A stretch of DNA of 36,483 nucleotides, taken from the NCBI GenBank assembly GCA_964536415.1, contig CAZHXN010000039.1, forward strand, positions 1 to 36,483, written 5' to 3'. How positions within the stretch are numbered: position 1 is the first letter of the stretch; every line of letters starts with the position of its first letter. Shown here piece after piece: positions 1-9,111 of the stretch. The notes under the pieces are model-generated. The model was given only the letters and a program-made list of their open reading frames with translations. It made no database searches and was not told the origin of the DNA. The stretch is from Trichothermofontia sp964536415 (GTDB lineage Bacteria; Cyanobacteriota; Cyanobacteriia; B231). Made by a program: the position numbers and the translations under genes.

Positions 1-72
1 GAATCGGCCACCCAAATATCCAACCAGCTGATGATGGGGGCCAAAGTGGTGCCAGATCTGGATGAGCGCTAA
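1..72 (+). CDS. C-terminal 23 residues of an unidentified protein (partial)
   Basis: Frame 1 is open from the first base and ends at TAA (70-72). The peptide ends in GAKVVPDLDER. It is too short to assign to a family, and the start lies outside the window. The tRNA gene follows 51 bases later on the same strand, with an AT-rich gap between them. That this is a real gene end is inferred from the open frame and sensible amino-acid composition only. Confidence 0.4.
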   Translation, partial: ESATQISNQLMMGAKVVPDLDER

Positions 73-123
73 AAACTGTTGACATATCTCCGTCACACCT
101 GCTATTAGTTATTTTCCAATTGA

Positions 124-200
<77 letters not shown>

Positions 201-216
201 ACTCAATCTAAAAATG

Positions 217-255
217 AAAAAAGGGATTCAGTGTTCACATTGAATCCCTTTTTTT
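217..255 (+). terminator. intrinsic terminator of tRNA-fMet
   Basis: A perfect 14-bp inverted repeat (217-230 with 241-254) encloses a 10-base loop, and the 3' arm ends in a run of seven T. It begins 17 bases after the tRNA CCA. Because the 5' arm starts with six A, the hairpin could also work in the opposite direction. Confidence 0.85.
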
Positions 256-421
256 GATGAAGGATTCAATTCGTGCGAATCCCTTGAGTAGCTCTAGGAG
301 TCGATCTAGATCGATGCTGCTACGTGAGGTATTCCCAGCAACCGAACTTTTCTTGAAACAAGACTCAGTTCCATGAAATTTTGAGTTACTTCACTGGATG
401 GACGGGCGACTTATGGACGGG

Positions 422-991
422 CTACTTCATGATCGCAGTAGTACCGGGAGAGCACACCGGTCCATTCGCAGCAGGCACAGGCGCTGGAATACTCGCTAGC
501 CCCGGTGAATTACTTTCACACAGGCTCATCAGGGTTGTTACTTCACCACTACCGGTCAGTGTCCCAACCTGGACCATGCCGGTATAGCTTTTCAGCGGCG
601 CTTTCAGGGAGTTGCTGAAAATGACAATATTTTCATCCGGAGCGGCTATGTTATAAGGACCATCTGCTAGATATTGATAGTTAGCCGTTTGCGTCGGAAT
701 ACCTGCAGAGAGCAGATCTAAGGTGGCGGCGAAGGCATGTTGTTCCAGGTAATAGGCTTGTTGGGCACGGAGAAATGTCCCGGTATAGGTTCTGGCCTCG
801 GCTTGTTTGGCCTTATTGGCCTGATTCAGGAACGAAGGCAGTGCGATCGCCGACAGCATCGTCAGCATCAGCATCACCACCGTTAGTTCAATCAGGGTAA
901 AACCCGATTCATCACTGTGTCGTTTGAGTAGGGGGGTTAGATCATTTGATCGATCGTTCAAACGATCGGTTGCATTTGTTTTTGTATACAT
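422..991 (-). CDS. type IV prepilin-like protein (cyanobacterial pilin G/H family)
   Basis: A 189-residue minor pilin or pseudopilin that would be processed by prepilin peptidase and inserted through its N-terminal helix into a type IV pilus or related fibre. The class III signal is clear: a charged leader of about 30 residues ends in G, followed by FTLIELTVVMLMLTMLSAIA, with Glu at mature position 5. Next comes the PSFLNQANKAKQAEA helix and a stretch near TQTANYQY that is common in cyanobacterial pilins. Two cysteines near the C-terminus could form the D-loop disulfide. I chose ATG 989-991 because AGGGAGA lies just upstream; an in-frame extension to 1027 lacks such a site. The leader is much longer than the 6-10 residues of classical pilins. 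The gene stands alone, with no pilus assembly genes nearby. Confidence 0.9.
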   Translation of the reverse strand: MYTKTNATDRLNDRSNDLTPLLKRHSDESGFTLIELTVVMLMLTMLSAIALPSFLNQANKAKQAEARTYTGTFLRAQQAYYLEQHAFAATLDLLSAGIPTQTANYQYLADGPYNIAAPDENIVIFSNSLKAPLKSYTGMVQVGTLTGSGEVTTLMSLCESNSPGLASIPAPVPAANGPVCSPGTTAIMK

Positions 992-1293
992 GGCTACTTC
1001 TCCCTGATACGATGGACTGATGATCATGAAATCCCTCGGACATTCCCAGCGTCACCAAAGTTACCTCTAGCCTACCCAAAGATAGCTTTATCCTTAACAA
1101 TCATCCCAAATGGTATCCCAACTGGACCAAAGCTGGTCAGATCTGTGAAAGTCACTGATGAAGGTCACTACTCAAGGTCACCGATCAGGTCAGCAATCTG
1201 TCAGTCTGTCAGTAAACGGCAACAAATGGGGGGAGGAGTTTCTGGTACTGACACTCTAGGAACAGCGCCCAGCGTCTGCGCAGCAGGTTACGT
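992..1293. other. intergenic region, no gene seen
   Basis: This stretch lies upstream of the prepilin and downstream of the DUF1574-like gene. It contains short reiterated pieces on the plus strand (AAGGTCACT, AAGGTCACC, AGGTCAG, then CTGTCAGTCTGTCAG at about 1198-1212) but no convincing hairpin or coding frame. The prepilin promoter should be here; no clear -35/-10 pair was found. Confidence 0.4.
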
Positions 1294-4200
1294 CTACTCC
1301 CCACGGGGGCCAGAGGGCCAGGAAATGCGGGGATCTTGGGCAAGCCGTTGCGAAATCGCGTAGGCTCCATAGCGGTTGAGGTGGCTGGGGTCAGAGAAAT
1401 AAGGGTACTCCTGCAACCAAATTTGGCTCCAGTCGCGCGTGAGTAGCCCGGTCGTTAACCCTTGCTGGGCCAGATAGGCTTGAAATTTGCGCTCATAATC
1501 CATGCGGACGGGATCGAGGTAGGTATCGGTGAGGGGCAGGTTCAGGAAGACGACCGCAACGCCATGTTTGCGGGTCCAACTCAGGAGATTCAGAAGGGCA
1601 TCCTGCTGCTGGCCCACCAGCGTGAAGTTGGCATAGTCACTGTCGTAGCTACCGGATACCCGGGCGTATTGCTGGTAGTAGGTTGCCGGATTGAACTGTA
1701 CTGAGAGGGGTAAAAAGCCGTTGATATCCACCTTGCTCTGCTTGACAAAGGCATCCATCGCTGCCCCTTCAGCACTGGGGGGGGGCTGTCCTGGTAAGGT
1801 GGTGGCTGCTGGATTGTGGCTGGGTTGTACCACGGCGGCGATCGCGTTAAGCTGACTACCCAGCCAATGTTTGAGTTGGTAGCGATCTCGATAAATCTTC
1901 GATGCCTGGGCCAAGCGATCGCTCAACCACGTATTGGCCTGCTGGTAACTTTCGGCCAGGGATTGGGGGGGTAGGGGCACAGGGGCTGCGGTGACCCCGG
2001 TGGGCGTGGGGTTTGTAGGAGCCGTCAGCGGGGGTAAACTGCCCGCCTGTAACTGTCGATAACCATCGGACACCGCGATCGCGTTGAAGGTAATATCCAC
2101 CCGACCACTGTTGAACGCTCGCGCCCCATCTGCCCAAATAATCAGCCGGGGCAACTCCTCCGGCCTCAGCAATTGCCGCACAATCAGATCGACGACTTGG
2201 GCTGTGGCCCCATTCACCCCAAAGTTAAACACCCGCAACGGGGGGCGGTCCGGTTGCTGCAATGCTGCCTGGAGTTGGGTCGGATCAACCCCGCGTAGGG
2301 CACGCGAACTGCCAATAATCAACACATCCGGGGGGCCCGCCGTTTGCAGATGATGGCGATAAAGGGCGAGTTTTTGATCCAATTGCTGGGCACCGAAGCT
2401 GGGGTAATCCGTCGGCGCAGCGGCGATCACTGCTGTGGCCTTGAGGGTATCCTGAGGCGCACTGGCGGGGAGGGCCGTCCCCGAATGGGCGGCTGGGGTT
2501 ACCTCGGTATCCAAGGGATCAGGTACCATCATCCCCCCCCCATAACTGCCACGGGTAAATCCGGCGGCATTGAAGGCAGGGCTGTCTACGGAGGGGGCGG
2601 CGTTGTTTAAGGTGACCCCAGCTAGGGCATCGGCGGGTGCAGGCACATCATCGACGGGACCCTCTGGGGCTACGGTCGGGGACAATCCCGATGCTGGTAT
2701 CGTTGCGCTGTCTGGGTTGGGTAAGGGAATAGTCTCTGGTTCCGTCTGCGCCGTATCCCCATCCGCCAACAACGGGGGGACGATCGCCTCATCCGCTGGC
2801 AAGGAACCCGCTGGCAGGTTGGGCGAAGATACGGGGGTATTGGGGGAATCAACAATGGCTGCGATCGCACCCGGCACTTGGGTTTGAGTTTGCAGGGCAC
2901 GTCCGAGTAACCAGTCCATCTGGACCGTCAACACCAGCCCCAACGCTCCCCATACCACCGCTACCGCTAGGGTTTGGCGGGGGGCTAAGGAGAGAGGCGG
3001 GGTGGCAACCGCATCCCTAGGAACGCAGAGTTGCCACTGGATCAGCGTTTGTTGCAGGCGTTGGATCAGGGTTTGACGGACCTGGGTGGTGATCGTGGCG
3101 AGGGTGGGTATGGCCTCCAGATCAGACAAGGCCCCGGTTGCGGGTCCCCCCGCTAGGGACAGATCCCCCGCCGAGGCCAATAAATCCCCCACGTAGGCAT
3201 CGGAGGCGGCAAATTCAGGCGTTGCCTCCGGAACCAGGCGATTGCGGGGGACAAAATCGACGCCATAGCACCACCGCGGTCGCTTTTGGCCGGCGCGGCG
3301 GCCATAGACCCGTACCCCCGATATCCCCCCCAAGCGTAACTGGCGGATAAAGCTGGCGATCGGCGGCCCTACTTGCGTCTGCCGAGGACAGCGAGGGGCA
3401 TCCGTCATGACATGGATCAGATCCCCCTTGCGCAGGACTTGGACGCGGGTTCCTCCAGTGGCCAATTGCTGTTCCAGGTTGGGGTTTAACTGGCGGGTCA
3501 GTAGGACCACGATCGCCAGTAAATCGCCCTGCTCTGCCAGTGTCCGGGTTGAAACCGCCAGGGCCTCATGCGCTGCCCCCGGCAGATCGAGCCAATCAAC
3601 CCAGACGGGAATGGTACTGAGGGCCGGTTCCGTCCCGGCAGCGGGCAACGTGGTGTTGGCGGCGAGACCATAGATGGCGGCAGCTTTGGCCCCTTGAGGC
3701 GCTAGGTCGGTCAGCAGGGCAGCCAGGATTGCTTTGGTTGTTGCTTGTTCGGGCGCAGAGCTGACGGTTGGGGGGAGGCTCCTGGGGGGACACTGCGCGA
3801 TCGCGGCAGGCTGTCCCTGGTGGTTGTGCCGATTGTCTCCGCCCTGGGCATCCCCCCCTGGGTTACCCGCCCCCTGTTTGCAAAAGATATACAGCGTGGT
3901 CTCCTGTTGCAGGATCGACACATCTGTGGTCGCCATCCCCAGGGCTTGGCTCACGATCTGGGTCAGCGCGGCCAGATCCCCCCAGCGTGCCCACTCCCGC
4001 AGCATCTCCTCCGGCGGGGTGAGATCAACCCGGAGGACCCATTCGGCTTGGCTTTCCCCCCGCACCTGGCTAAATACCAGGGCATCTCGATAGCCCGATA
4101 GGTTTAACTCCCGCAATTGGGTCGCGATCGGTTCGGCCACCACCGCTGGATCAACCCGATAGGTCGATTCGCAATAGATACACAGCCGTTGGGTGCGATC

Positions 4201-4854
4201 GGGATGGAGAAAAATTGCCTGAGCGTGGTGAGACGGGGTGGGGTCGCTCACCCGGATAGTGCGCACCTTCGGGGTTACACTCACTCCCAGCGCACTCAAG
4301 GTTTCACTCAGATACCGGGCGATCGCGTCGGGATCGCCTTGACGCGCCAAACTCTGGTTAGAAACGACGATCGCCGTACTGGTCACCGGCAGAGCCTGGG
4401 AAACCGCCGGGGCAGACACCAGCGTTAAGGGTTCGCGCCCTGGGGGGTGATCGTCGAGGGCAGGGATGGCCACGTCGTCCCAGACTTCCGGTAACGCGGT
4501 GAGGTGTTCCAGATGTTCCAGGTGTTCCAGGTAGCGATCGAGCTGGTTGAGGTAGATCAGTTCCGTCCAGGCTGGGTGCTGGCTCCCCGTAGTGCGACCG
4601 TAAAGCAGTACCTGATAGATGGGTGGCTGGTCAGCAGGCAACAGGCTCGCCAGGGGCGTCTGGGTAAAGCCCTGGATCAGGCGGGCCGTTACGGTGGCCA
4701 CATCTGGGCAAGGATTCCCTTCACAGAGCAAATGGAGGTTATTACCCCGCAAGCGTAGCTTCAACCGCACCTGCGGCTGGGACACGGTGTGACGTAGCCA
4801 GCGGGCTAGGGGTAACAAATTGTGTGGATGGGTCTGTTCCTCAAGTTTCAACAT
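1294..4854 (-). CDS. large membrane protein with C-terminal SGNH hydrolase-like (DUF1574-type) domain
   Basis: 1186 residues. The N-terminal ~600 residues carry three diverged copies of one domain, recognisable by cores such as LHLLCEG...QVLLYGR, LCIYCEST...DALVFSQVRG and IHVMTDAP...VRVYGRRAG. A single hydrophobic helix lies at about 628-650 (AVVWGALGLVLTVQ), followed by a Pro/Ala-rich linker. The C-terminal ~350 residues look like an SGNH fold: VLIIGSSRALRG with candidate nucleophile Ser850, then FNFGVNGA, then DPSHLN with Asp1155 and His1158. The topology is therefore probably cytoplasmic repeats and a periplasmic hydrolase or acyltransferase. DUF1574 and AlgX-like SGNH proteins modify polysaccharides in other bacteria; the substrate here is unknown. 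ATG 4852-4854 is chosen over 4878 because AGGGAT precedes it. A 9-bp triplication (about 4503-4533) encodes LEHLEHLEHL. Confidence 0.75.
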   Translation of the reverse strand: MLKLEEQTHPHNLLPLARWLRHTVSQPQVRLKLRLRGNNLHLLCEGNPCPDVATVTARLIQGFTQTPLASLLPADQPPIYQVLLYGRTTGSQHPAWTELIYLNQLDRYLEHLEHLEHLTALPEVWDDVAIPALDDHPPGREPLTLVSAPAVSQALPVTSTAIVVSNQSLARQGDPDAIARYLSETLSALGVSVTPKVRTIRVSDPTPSHHAQAIFLHPDRTQRLCIYCESTYRVDPAVVAEPIATQLRELNLSGYRDALVFSQVRGESQAEWVLRVDLTPPEEMLREWARWGDLAALTQIVSQALGMATTDVSILQQETTLYIFCKQGAGNPGGDAQGGDNRHNHQGQPAAIAQCPPRSLPPTVSSAPEQATTKAILAALLTDLAPQGAKAAAIYGLAANTTLPAAGTEPALSTIPVWVDWLDLPGAAHEALAVSTRTLAEQGDLLAIVVLLTRQLNPNLEQQLATGGTRVQVLRKGDLIHVMTDAPRCPRQTQVGPPIASFIRQLRLGGISGVRVYGRRAGQKRPRWCYGVDFVPRNRLVPEATPEFAASDAYVGDLLASAGDLSLAGGPATGALSDLEAIPTLATITTQVRQTLIQRLQQTLIQWQLCVPRDAVATPPLSLAPRQTLAVAVVWGALGLVLTVQMDWLLGRALQTQTQVPGAIAAIVDSPNTPVSSPNLPAGSLPADEAIVPPLLADGDTAQTEPETIPLPNPDSATIPASGLSPTVAPEGPVDDVPAPADALAGVTLNNAAPSVDSPAFNAAGFTRGSYGGGMMVPDPLDTEVTPAAHSGTALPASAPQDTLKATAVIAAAPTDYPSFGAQQLDQKLALYRHHLQTAGPPDVLIIGSSRALRGVDPTQLQAALQQPDRPPLRVFNFGVNGATAQVVDLIVRQLLRPEELPRLIIWADGARAFNSGRVDITFNAIAVSDGYRQLQAGSLPPLTAPTNPTPTGVTAAPVPLPPQSLAESYQQANTWLSDRLAQASKIYRDRYQLKHWLGSQLNAIAAVVQPSHNPAATTLPGQPPPSAEGAAMDAFVKQSKVDINGFLPLSVQFNPATYYQQYARVSGSYDSDYANFTLVGQQQDALLNLLSWTRKHGVAVVFLNLPLTDTYLDPVRMDYERKFQAYLAQQGLTTGLLTRDWSQIWLQEYPYFSDPSHLNRYGAYAISQRLAQDPRISWPSGPRGE

Positions 4855-5186
4855 CGCTGCTATCCCTAATCGCACCAACCATCAGTGCGCGATTCCCCCT
4901 ACCCCAACCCTGACCTCCGAATGCCTGCCCCTTGTTACCTGAATCCTGACGACGACCAGGAATGAGGTGGCACACGCTACCCCGACCCAGATTGGTTGGC
5001 TGACAGTCTACCCCATTGCTGGGGAATCTGCACCGTGCAACCGCTTGCCTTGCTAGGCGGGAAGCATCGATAATAGCTTCAGCGGAACCCTGAGTGCGCT
5101 CGTGGCCCAGTTGGGCGTGTCGGACTCACCTGGTTGCTGATCCCCGCTATTCTCCCTAGCCTCAGGACCCCTCAGGAGCCACCCCT
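4855..5186. other. intergenic region between divergent genes, no gene seen
   Basis: This is the promoter-side gap between the minus-strand SGNH gene and the small plus-strand ORF at 5187. I see no complete reading frame, tRNA or strong terminator. Promoters for both directions should lie here, but no clear -35/-10 pair stands out. Confidence 0.35.
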
Positions 5187-5389
5187 ATGTCCCCCCCCCA
5201 GCCCAACGGCATTCCCCCGACTATCAATGGTTACTCAGTAGCTTGACGCCTCCGCTGCTGTCTGGTCTGGTTGGGGTTGATGCGCTCTTAGCGGGTCTGC
5301 TCGAAATGGGACAGGCCAGCGAGGAGATTTTCCGGGGCGATCGCCTGCCCCTGTTGCCCTTTCCTTCCCCCTCCCAAGATAACAATTGA
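5187..5389 (+). pseudogene. small cyanobacterial-type protein gene with a one-base frameshift
   Basis: ATG 5187-5189 has a near-ideal ribosome site (AGGAG, 8 bases upstream), but its frame stops after 19 codons at 5244-5246. One frame over, the sequence is open to TGA 5387-5389 and encodes a protein-like stretch: DYQWLLSSLTPPLLSGLVG, then ALLAGLLEMGQASEEIFRG, ending DRLPLLPFP. The two frames join with a single added base in either C-run (nine C at 5191-5199 or five C at 5214-5218). The fused product would be about 67 residues, beginning MSPPQPNGIPPDYQW if the second run is corrected. It could be a sequencing error, a recent mutation, or slippage on the C-run. I recognise no named family. It sits about 300 bases upstream of ppc on the same strand. 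Confidence 0.6.
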
Positions 5390-5691
5390 AACAAGGTACT
5401 CTCAATTCGCTAACAATTTGCTAATAACGTATTAACCTTGTGAAGGTTAAGGCAGTGACGACACTCAACATCGCTCGATGTCTAAGGGGTGCCCAACTGC
5501 CAGGACAGGACTCACTCACGATCGCCACTCCCAGATCTGCCCCCGCTTAGGTGATTACGCACCGCGATCGGGGATCTAAACAGACTATCCGTAGGGGATT
5601 ATGCCCTTGGATCAGGCCCGAAAAGATTTACCCCTAAAATGCGGGGAGTGTCCTTGCTCACGTTCATCCCTCACGAGAAGAATTAAGCGTC
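5390..5691. other. ppc upstream region
   Basis: A leader of about 300 bases with no gene. It holds an AT-rich segment, a perfect short palindrome (5432-5450, listed separately) and a TAAAAT at 5635-5640 that could be a -10 box. The nearest TTGGAT (5607-5612) is too far away for a standard spacer, so the promoter is not assigned. Confidence 0.4.
5432..5450. promoter_or_regulatory. palindrome TTAACCTT-GTG-AAGGTTAA upstream of ppc
   Basis: A perfect 8-bp inverted repeat with a 3-base spacer, 242 bases before the ppc start and 43 bases after the small frameshifted ORF. It has no T-run, so it looks more like a dimeric regulator's operator than a terminator. No regulator can be named. Confidence 0.35.
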
Positions 5692-8600
5692 ATGAGTTCA
5701 CCCCTCAATCCCGCGAATGATGCACTGGACCCCTTAGCCACGCAAGTGGAGGACCTTAACCGGTCGGATTCACTGATCCCAACGCCACCCAGTGGGGCGA
5801 AGCGCACCCCAGCAGGGAATCCCCCTACGCCACCCAAGGGTAAACTGGACGCTGAGAAGGGCGACACGACACGGGTGGCCTATCGCCACCCCACCCAACG
5901 GCCACAGTATCGGCCACCCATGCAAACGACCGGGGACTTCGCGAGAGTTACGACCAATATGGCTGCTGCCGACAAACTCCTGCTCAATCGCCGCCTGCAC
6001 CTAACTGAGGAAATCTGGCAGGCGGTTCTGTGTGAAGAGTGTGGTCAGGACTTAGTGGATTTGCTCATCACCCTGCGCCAACTCTGCTCACCCGAAGGAC
6101 AGGCTCCGAATTTTCTGGAGTCGCAAGTGTTGCGGGTCATTGAACAGTTGGATCTTGAAGAAGCGATTCGGCTGACCCGTGCCTTTGCCCTCTATTTCCA
6201 ACTCATCAACATTGTTGAACAGCACTACGAACAACGGCAGCAACAGCAGCAATATCGCGATAATTATAATCAGAGTGTGCAGGATGCCGTGCGGGGAGGG
6301 CTAGGCGCGACCCATTTGCGCACGAGTGTGGATCAAGCCCTAGCCAGCGTGCGGGGACCAGCCCGATCGTCGGCTGAAGGGTCCACTGCGGTAGAGACTT
6401 CGTTCCATGCCAGCTTGTTGGAGAAAAGTTTGTTGGTGTCGGGGGCACCCCGGAAGGGACCGGCGACGCTGCAATGGCTGTTTCCGGAACTGAAGCGGTT
6501 GAATGTCCCGCCCCAGCATATTCAGCGCTTGATTGATGATCTGGATGTGCGCATGGTGTTCACCGCCCACCCGACGGAAATTGTGCGTCACACGATCCGG
6601 AGTAAGCAACGGCGGATTGCCGGACTCCTGAGCCAGTTGGATCTCATTGAAGCGGGGAGTCAGTCGCCAATGGCGGATTGGGAAGCCGACACGATTCGCC
6701 AAAAACTGATGTCGGAGGTGCGGCTCTGGTGGCGGACGGATGAACTCCATCAATTCAAACCATCGGTGCTGGATGAGGTGGACTACACCCTGCACTATTT
6801 CCAGGAAGTGCTGTTTGATGCGGTGCCCAAGCTGTCCGATCGCTTCAACCGTGCCTTGCACAGTGTCTTCCCCTATCTACGTCCCCCCCGCACCAATTTC
6901 TGTAAATTTGGGTCCTGGGTAGGGGCCGATCGCGACGGGAATCCCTCGGTGACGCCCCAGGTGACCTGGCGCACGGCCTGCTACCAACGTCGGCTCGTGC
7001 TGGAGAAATATATCCAGTCGATCGAGAAGCTGATTGCGCTCCTGAGTCCGTCTCTGCACTGGAGTCAAGTGCTACCGGAATTGCTGGAGGCCCTGGAACA
7101 GGACCGTATCCAGATGCCAGAGATCTACGAAGCTAAGGCGATTCGTTATCGTCAGGAACCCTATCGCCTGAAGCTGACCTATGTGCTGGAGCGTCTGAAA
7201 AATACCCGCGCCCGCAACCTGTGTTTAGACAATAGCTCAATGACGGAGCCTACGGCGTCTGATTGTCCGACTACCAATTTGTATCGATCGGGCGATGAAT
7301 TTCTGGCGGAACTACGGCTGATCCAGAGCAGTCTTGTCCAGACGGGCCTAACCTGTGAGGAATTGGAAACGCTGATCCGTCAGGTGGAGATCTACGGCTT
7401 TAACTTAGCCCAGCTCGACCTCCGGCAGGAAAGCTCCCAGCATGGCAATGCGATCGATGAAATCACAGCCTATCTCCAGATCTTGCCGAAACCCTATACA
7501 GAAATGACGGAGCGTGAGCGCTGTGATTGGTTGGTCCAAGAAATCAAAACCCGGCGGCCTCTGATCCCGACTAACCTGCCCTTTTCGACCCGGACTTGCG
7601 AGATCATTGAAACCTTCCGGATGACTAACCAGTTGCAACAGGAGTTTGGCCAGGAGATTTGCCAAACCTACATCATCAGCATGAGCCATTCCGTCAGTAA
7701 TCTGCTGGAGGTGTTGCTGCTGGCGAAGGAAGCCGGGTTATATGATCCAGCCACCGGGGTGGGTCGCCTCCAGGTGGTGCCGTTGTTTGAGACGGTGGAG
7801 GATCTACGGCGGGCACCGGCCATTATGCGACATCTATTTGAGCTACCGCTCTACCGGGCTCTGCTGGCAGGGGGCTATGAGGCGATGGCCCAGACCGATC
7901 CCCCGGTGACCGCCCTGCAAGAGGTGATGCTGGGGTACTCCGACAGTAATAAGGATTCAGGTTTCCTGAGCAGTAATTGGGAGATCCATAAGGCTCAAAA
8001 GGCGTTGCAGACGATCGCAGAGGAGCATGGCATTGCCCTACGCATCTTCCACGGTCGCGGTGGCTCGGTCGGTCGTGGCGGGGGGCCTGCCTATGAGGCG
8101 ATCTTGGCCCAGCCGGGACGCAGTATCAGTGGCCGCATTAAGATTACCGAGCAAGGGGAGGTGCTGGCCTCCAAGTATTCGCTGCCGGAACTGGCGTTGT
8201 ATAACCTGGAAAATATCACCACGGCGGTGATTCAGGCGAGCTTGCTGCGCACCGGCTTTGACAATATCGAACCCTGGAACGAAATCATGGAGGAGTTGGC
8301 GGCCCGGTCGCGCCAGCACTATCGCCAGCTAATCTACGAGCAACCGGATTTTATTGATTTCTTCCACCAAGTCACCCCGATCGAGGAAATTAGCAAGCTG
8401 CAAATTAGTTCGCGCCCCTCGCGGCGATCGGGTAAACGCGATATGGCGAACTTGCGGGCGATCCCGTGGGTGTTTAGCTGGACACAAACTCGGTTCCTGC
8501 TACCCTCGTGGTATGGGGTGGGAACGGCCCTGCGGGAGTTCCTCAACGAGGCCCCAGATGAACACCTGAGCCTGCTGCGTTATTTCTACTATAAGTGGCC

Positions 8601-9015
8601 GTTCTTCAAGATGGCGATTTCTAAAGTCGAAATGACCCTCTCGAAGGTGGATCTGCAAATTGCCCACCACTATGTGCGGGAGTTGTCGCAACCGGAGGAT
8701 CGGGGGCGGTTTGAACACTTGTTCGAGCAAATTTCCAGGGAATATCACCTGACACGAGATTTGGTCCTGGCAATTACGGAACATCAACGGTTGCTCGATG
8801 GGGACCCCGAACTGCAAGCCTCAATTCAACTGCGCAACGGGTCGATCGTCCCCCTGGGGTTCCTTCAGGTCTCGCTGCTGAAGCGCCTGCGCCAGTATCA
8901 ATCCCAGGCCGCCAGTGGCATGATGGTGCGATCGCGCTATAGCCAGAGCGAACTTCTGCGCGGTGCTCATCTAACAATTAATGGCATTGCGGCAGGGATG
9001 CGTAATACGGGTTGA
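5692..9015 (+). CDS. ppc: phosphoenolpyruvate carboxylase
   Basis: Adds bicarbonate to PEP to make oxaloacetate, the main anaplerotic route into the partial TCA cycle and amino-acid synthesis in cyanobacteria; cytosolic homotetramer. The catalytic signatures are present: VFTAHPTEIVRHT with His293, GSWVGADRDGNPSVT, LGYSDSNKDSG, and FHGRGGSVGRGGG with His787 and Arg789. The C-terminus is the conserved GMRNTG. At 1107 residues it is longer than most relatives (roughly 880 to just over 1000). The excess is a Pro/Gly/Lys-rich N-terminal stretch (about residues 20-85) before the first helix near LLLNRRLHLTEEIW. The ATG at 5692 has only a weak GAGAAG upstream. An internal start near residue 76 or 93 would remove the odd region, so the true N-terminus is uncertain. 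A hairpin follows the stop. Confidence 0.98.
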   Translation: MSSPLNPANDALDPLATQVEDLNRSDSLIPTPPSGAKRTPAGNPPTPPKGKLDAEKGDTTRVAYRHPTQRPQYRPPMQTTGDFARVTTNMAAADKLLLNRRLHLTEEIWQAVLCEECGQDLVDLLITLRQLCSPEGQAPNFLESQVLRVIEQLDLEEAIRLTRAFALYFQLINIVEQHYEQRQQQQQYRDNYNQSVQDAVRGGLGATHLRTSVDQALASVRGPARSSAEGSTAVETSFHASLLEKSLLVSGAPRKGPATLQWLFPELKRLNVPPQHIQRLIDDLDVRMVFTAHPTEIVRHTIRSKQRRIAGLLSQLDLIEAGSQSPMADWEADTIRQKLMSEVRLWWRTDELHQFKPSVLDEVDYTLHYFQEVLFDAVPKLSDRFNRALHSVFPYLRPPRTNFCKFGSWVGADRDGNPSVTPQVTWRTACYQRRLVLEKYIQSIEKLIALLSPSLHWSQVLPELLEALEQDRIQMPEIYEAKAIRYRQEPYRLKLTYVLERLKNTRARNLCLDNSSMTEPTASDCPTTNLYRSGDEFLAELRLIQSSLVQTGLTCEELETLIRQVEIYGFNLAQLDLRQESSQHGNAIDEITAYLQILPKPYTEMTERERCDWLVQEIKTRRPLIPTNLPFSTRTCEIIETFRMTNQLQQEFGQEICQTYIISMSHSVSNLLEVLLLAKEAGLYDPATGVGRLQVVPLFETVEDLRRAPAIMRHLFELPLYRALLAGGYEAMAQTDPPVTALQEVMLGYSDSNKDSGFLSSNWEIHKAQKALQTIAEEHGIALRIFHGRGGSVGRGGGPAYEAILAQPGRSISGRIKITEQGEVLASKYSLPELALYNLENITTAVIQASLLRTGFDNIEPWNEIMEELAARSRQHYRQLIYEQPDFIDFFHQVTPIEEISKLQISSRPSRRSGKRDMANLRAIPWVFSWTQTRFLLPSWYGVGTALREFLNEAPDEHLSLLRYFYYKWPFFKMAISKVEMTLSKVDLQIAHHYVRELSQPEDRGRFEHLFEQISREYHLTRDLVLAITEHQRLLDGDPELQASIQLRNGSIVPLGFLQVSLLKRLRQYQSQAASGMMVRSRYSQSELLRGAHLTINGIAAGMRNTG

Positions 9016-9063
9016 TTACGGCTGATAGATAAAATAAAACCCTCAAAATGCCGTAACCCCAAA

Positions 9064-9089
9064 CTGCCTGGGACAGCCGCCCCAGGCAG
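9064..9089 (+). terminator. probable hairpin terminator after ppc
   Basis: CTGCCTGGG pairs perfectly with CCCAGGCAG across an 8-base loop, 48 bases after the ppc stop. No T-run follows, so it may be an RNA-stabilising or weak terminator structure. Confidence 0.5.
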
Positions 9090-9111
9090 CAGTCTACCTA
9101 GCATCTACATA

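Noticed and set aside
3734..4101. Overlapping plus-strand open frames of about 118 codons
   Set aside because: They are antisense to the large SGNH-domain gene; two overlapping frames of similar size show that this is a GC-content effect.
6340..6861. 173-codon minus-strand open frame
   Set aside because: It is antisense to the highly conserved middle of ppc and has no family pattern.
9064..9089. Strong rho-independent terminator after ppc
   Set aside because: The hairpin is perfect but no T-run follows, so I list it only as a probable hairpin terminator.
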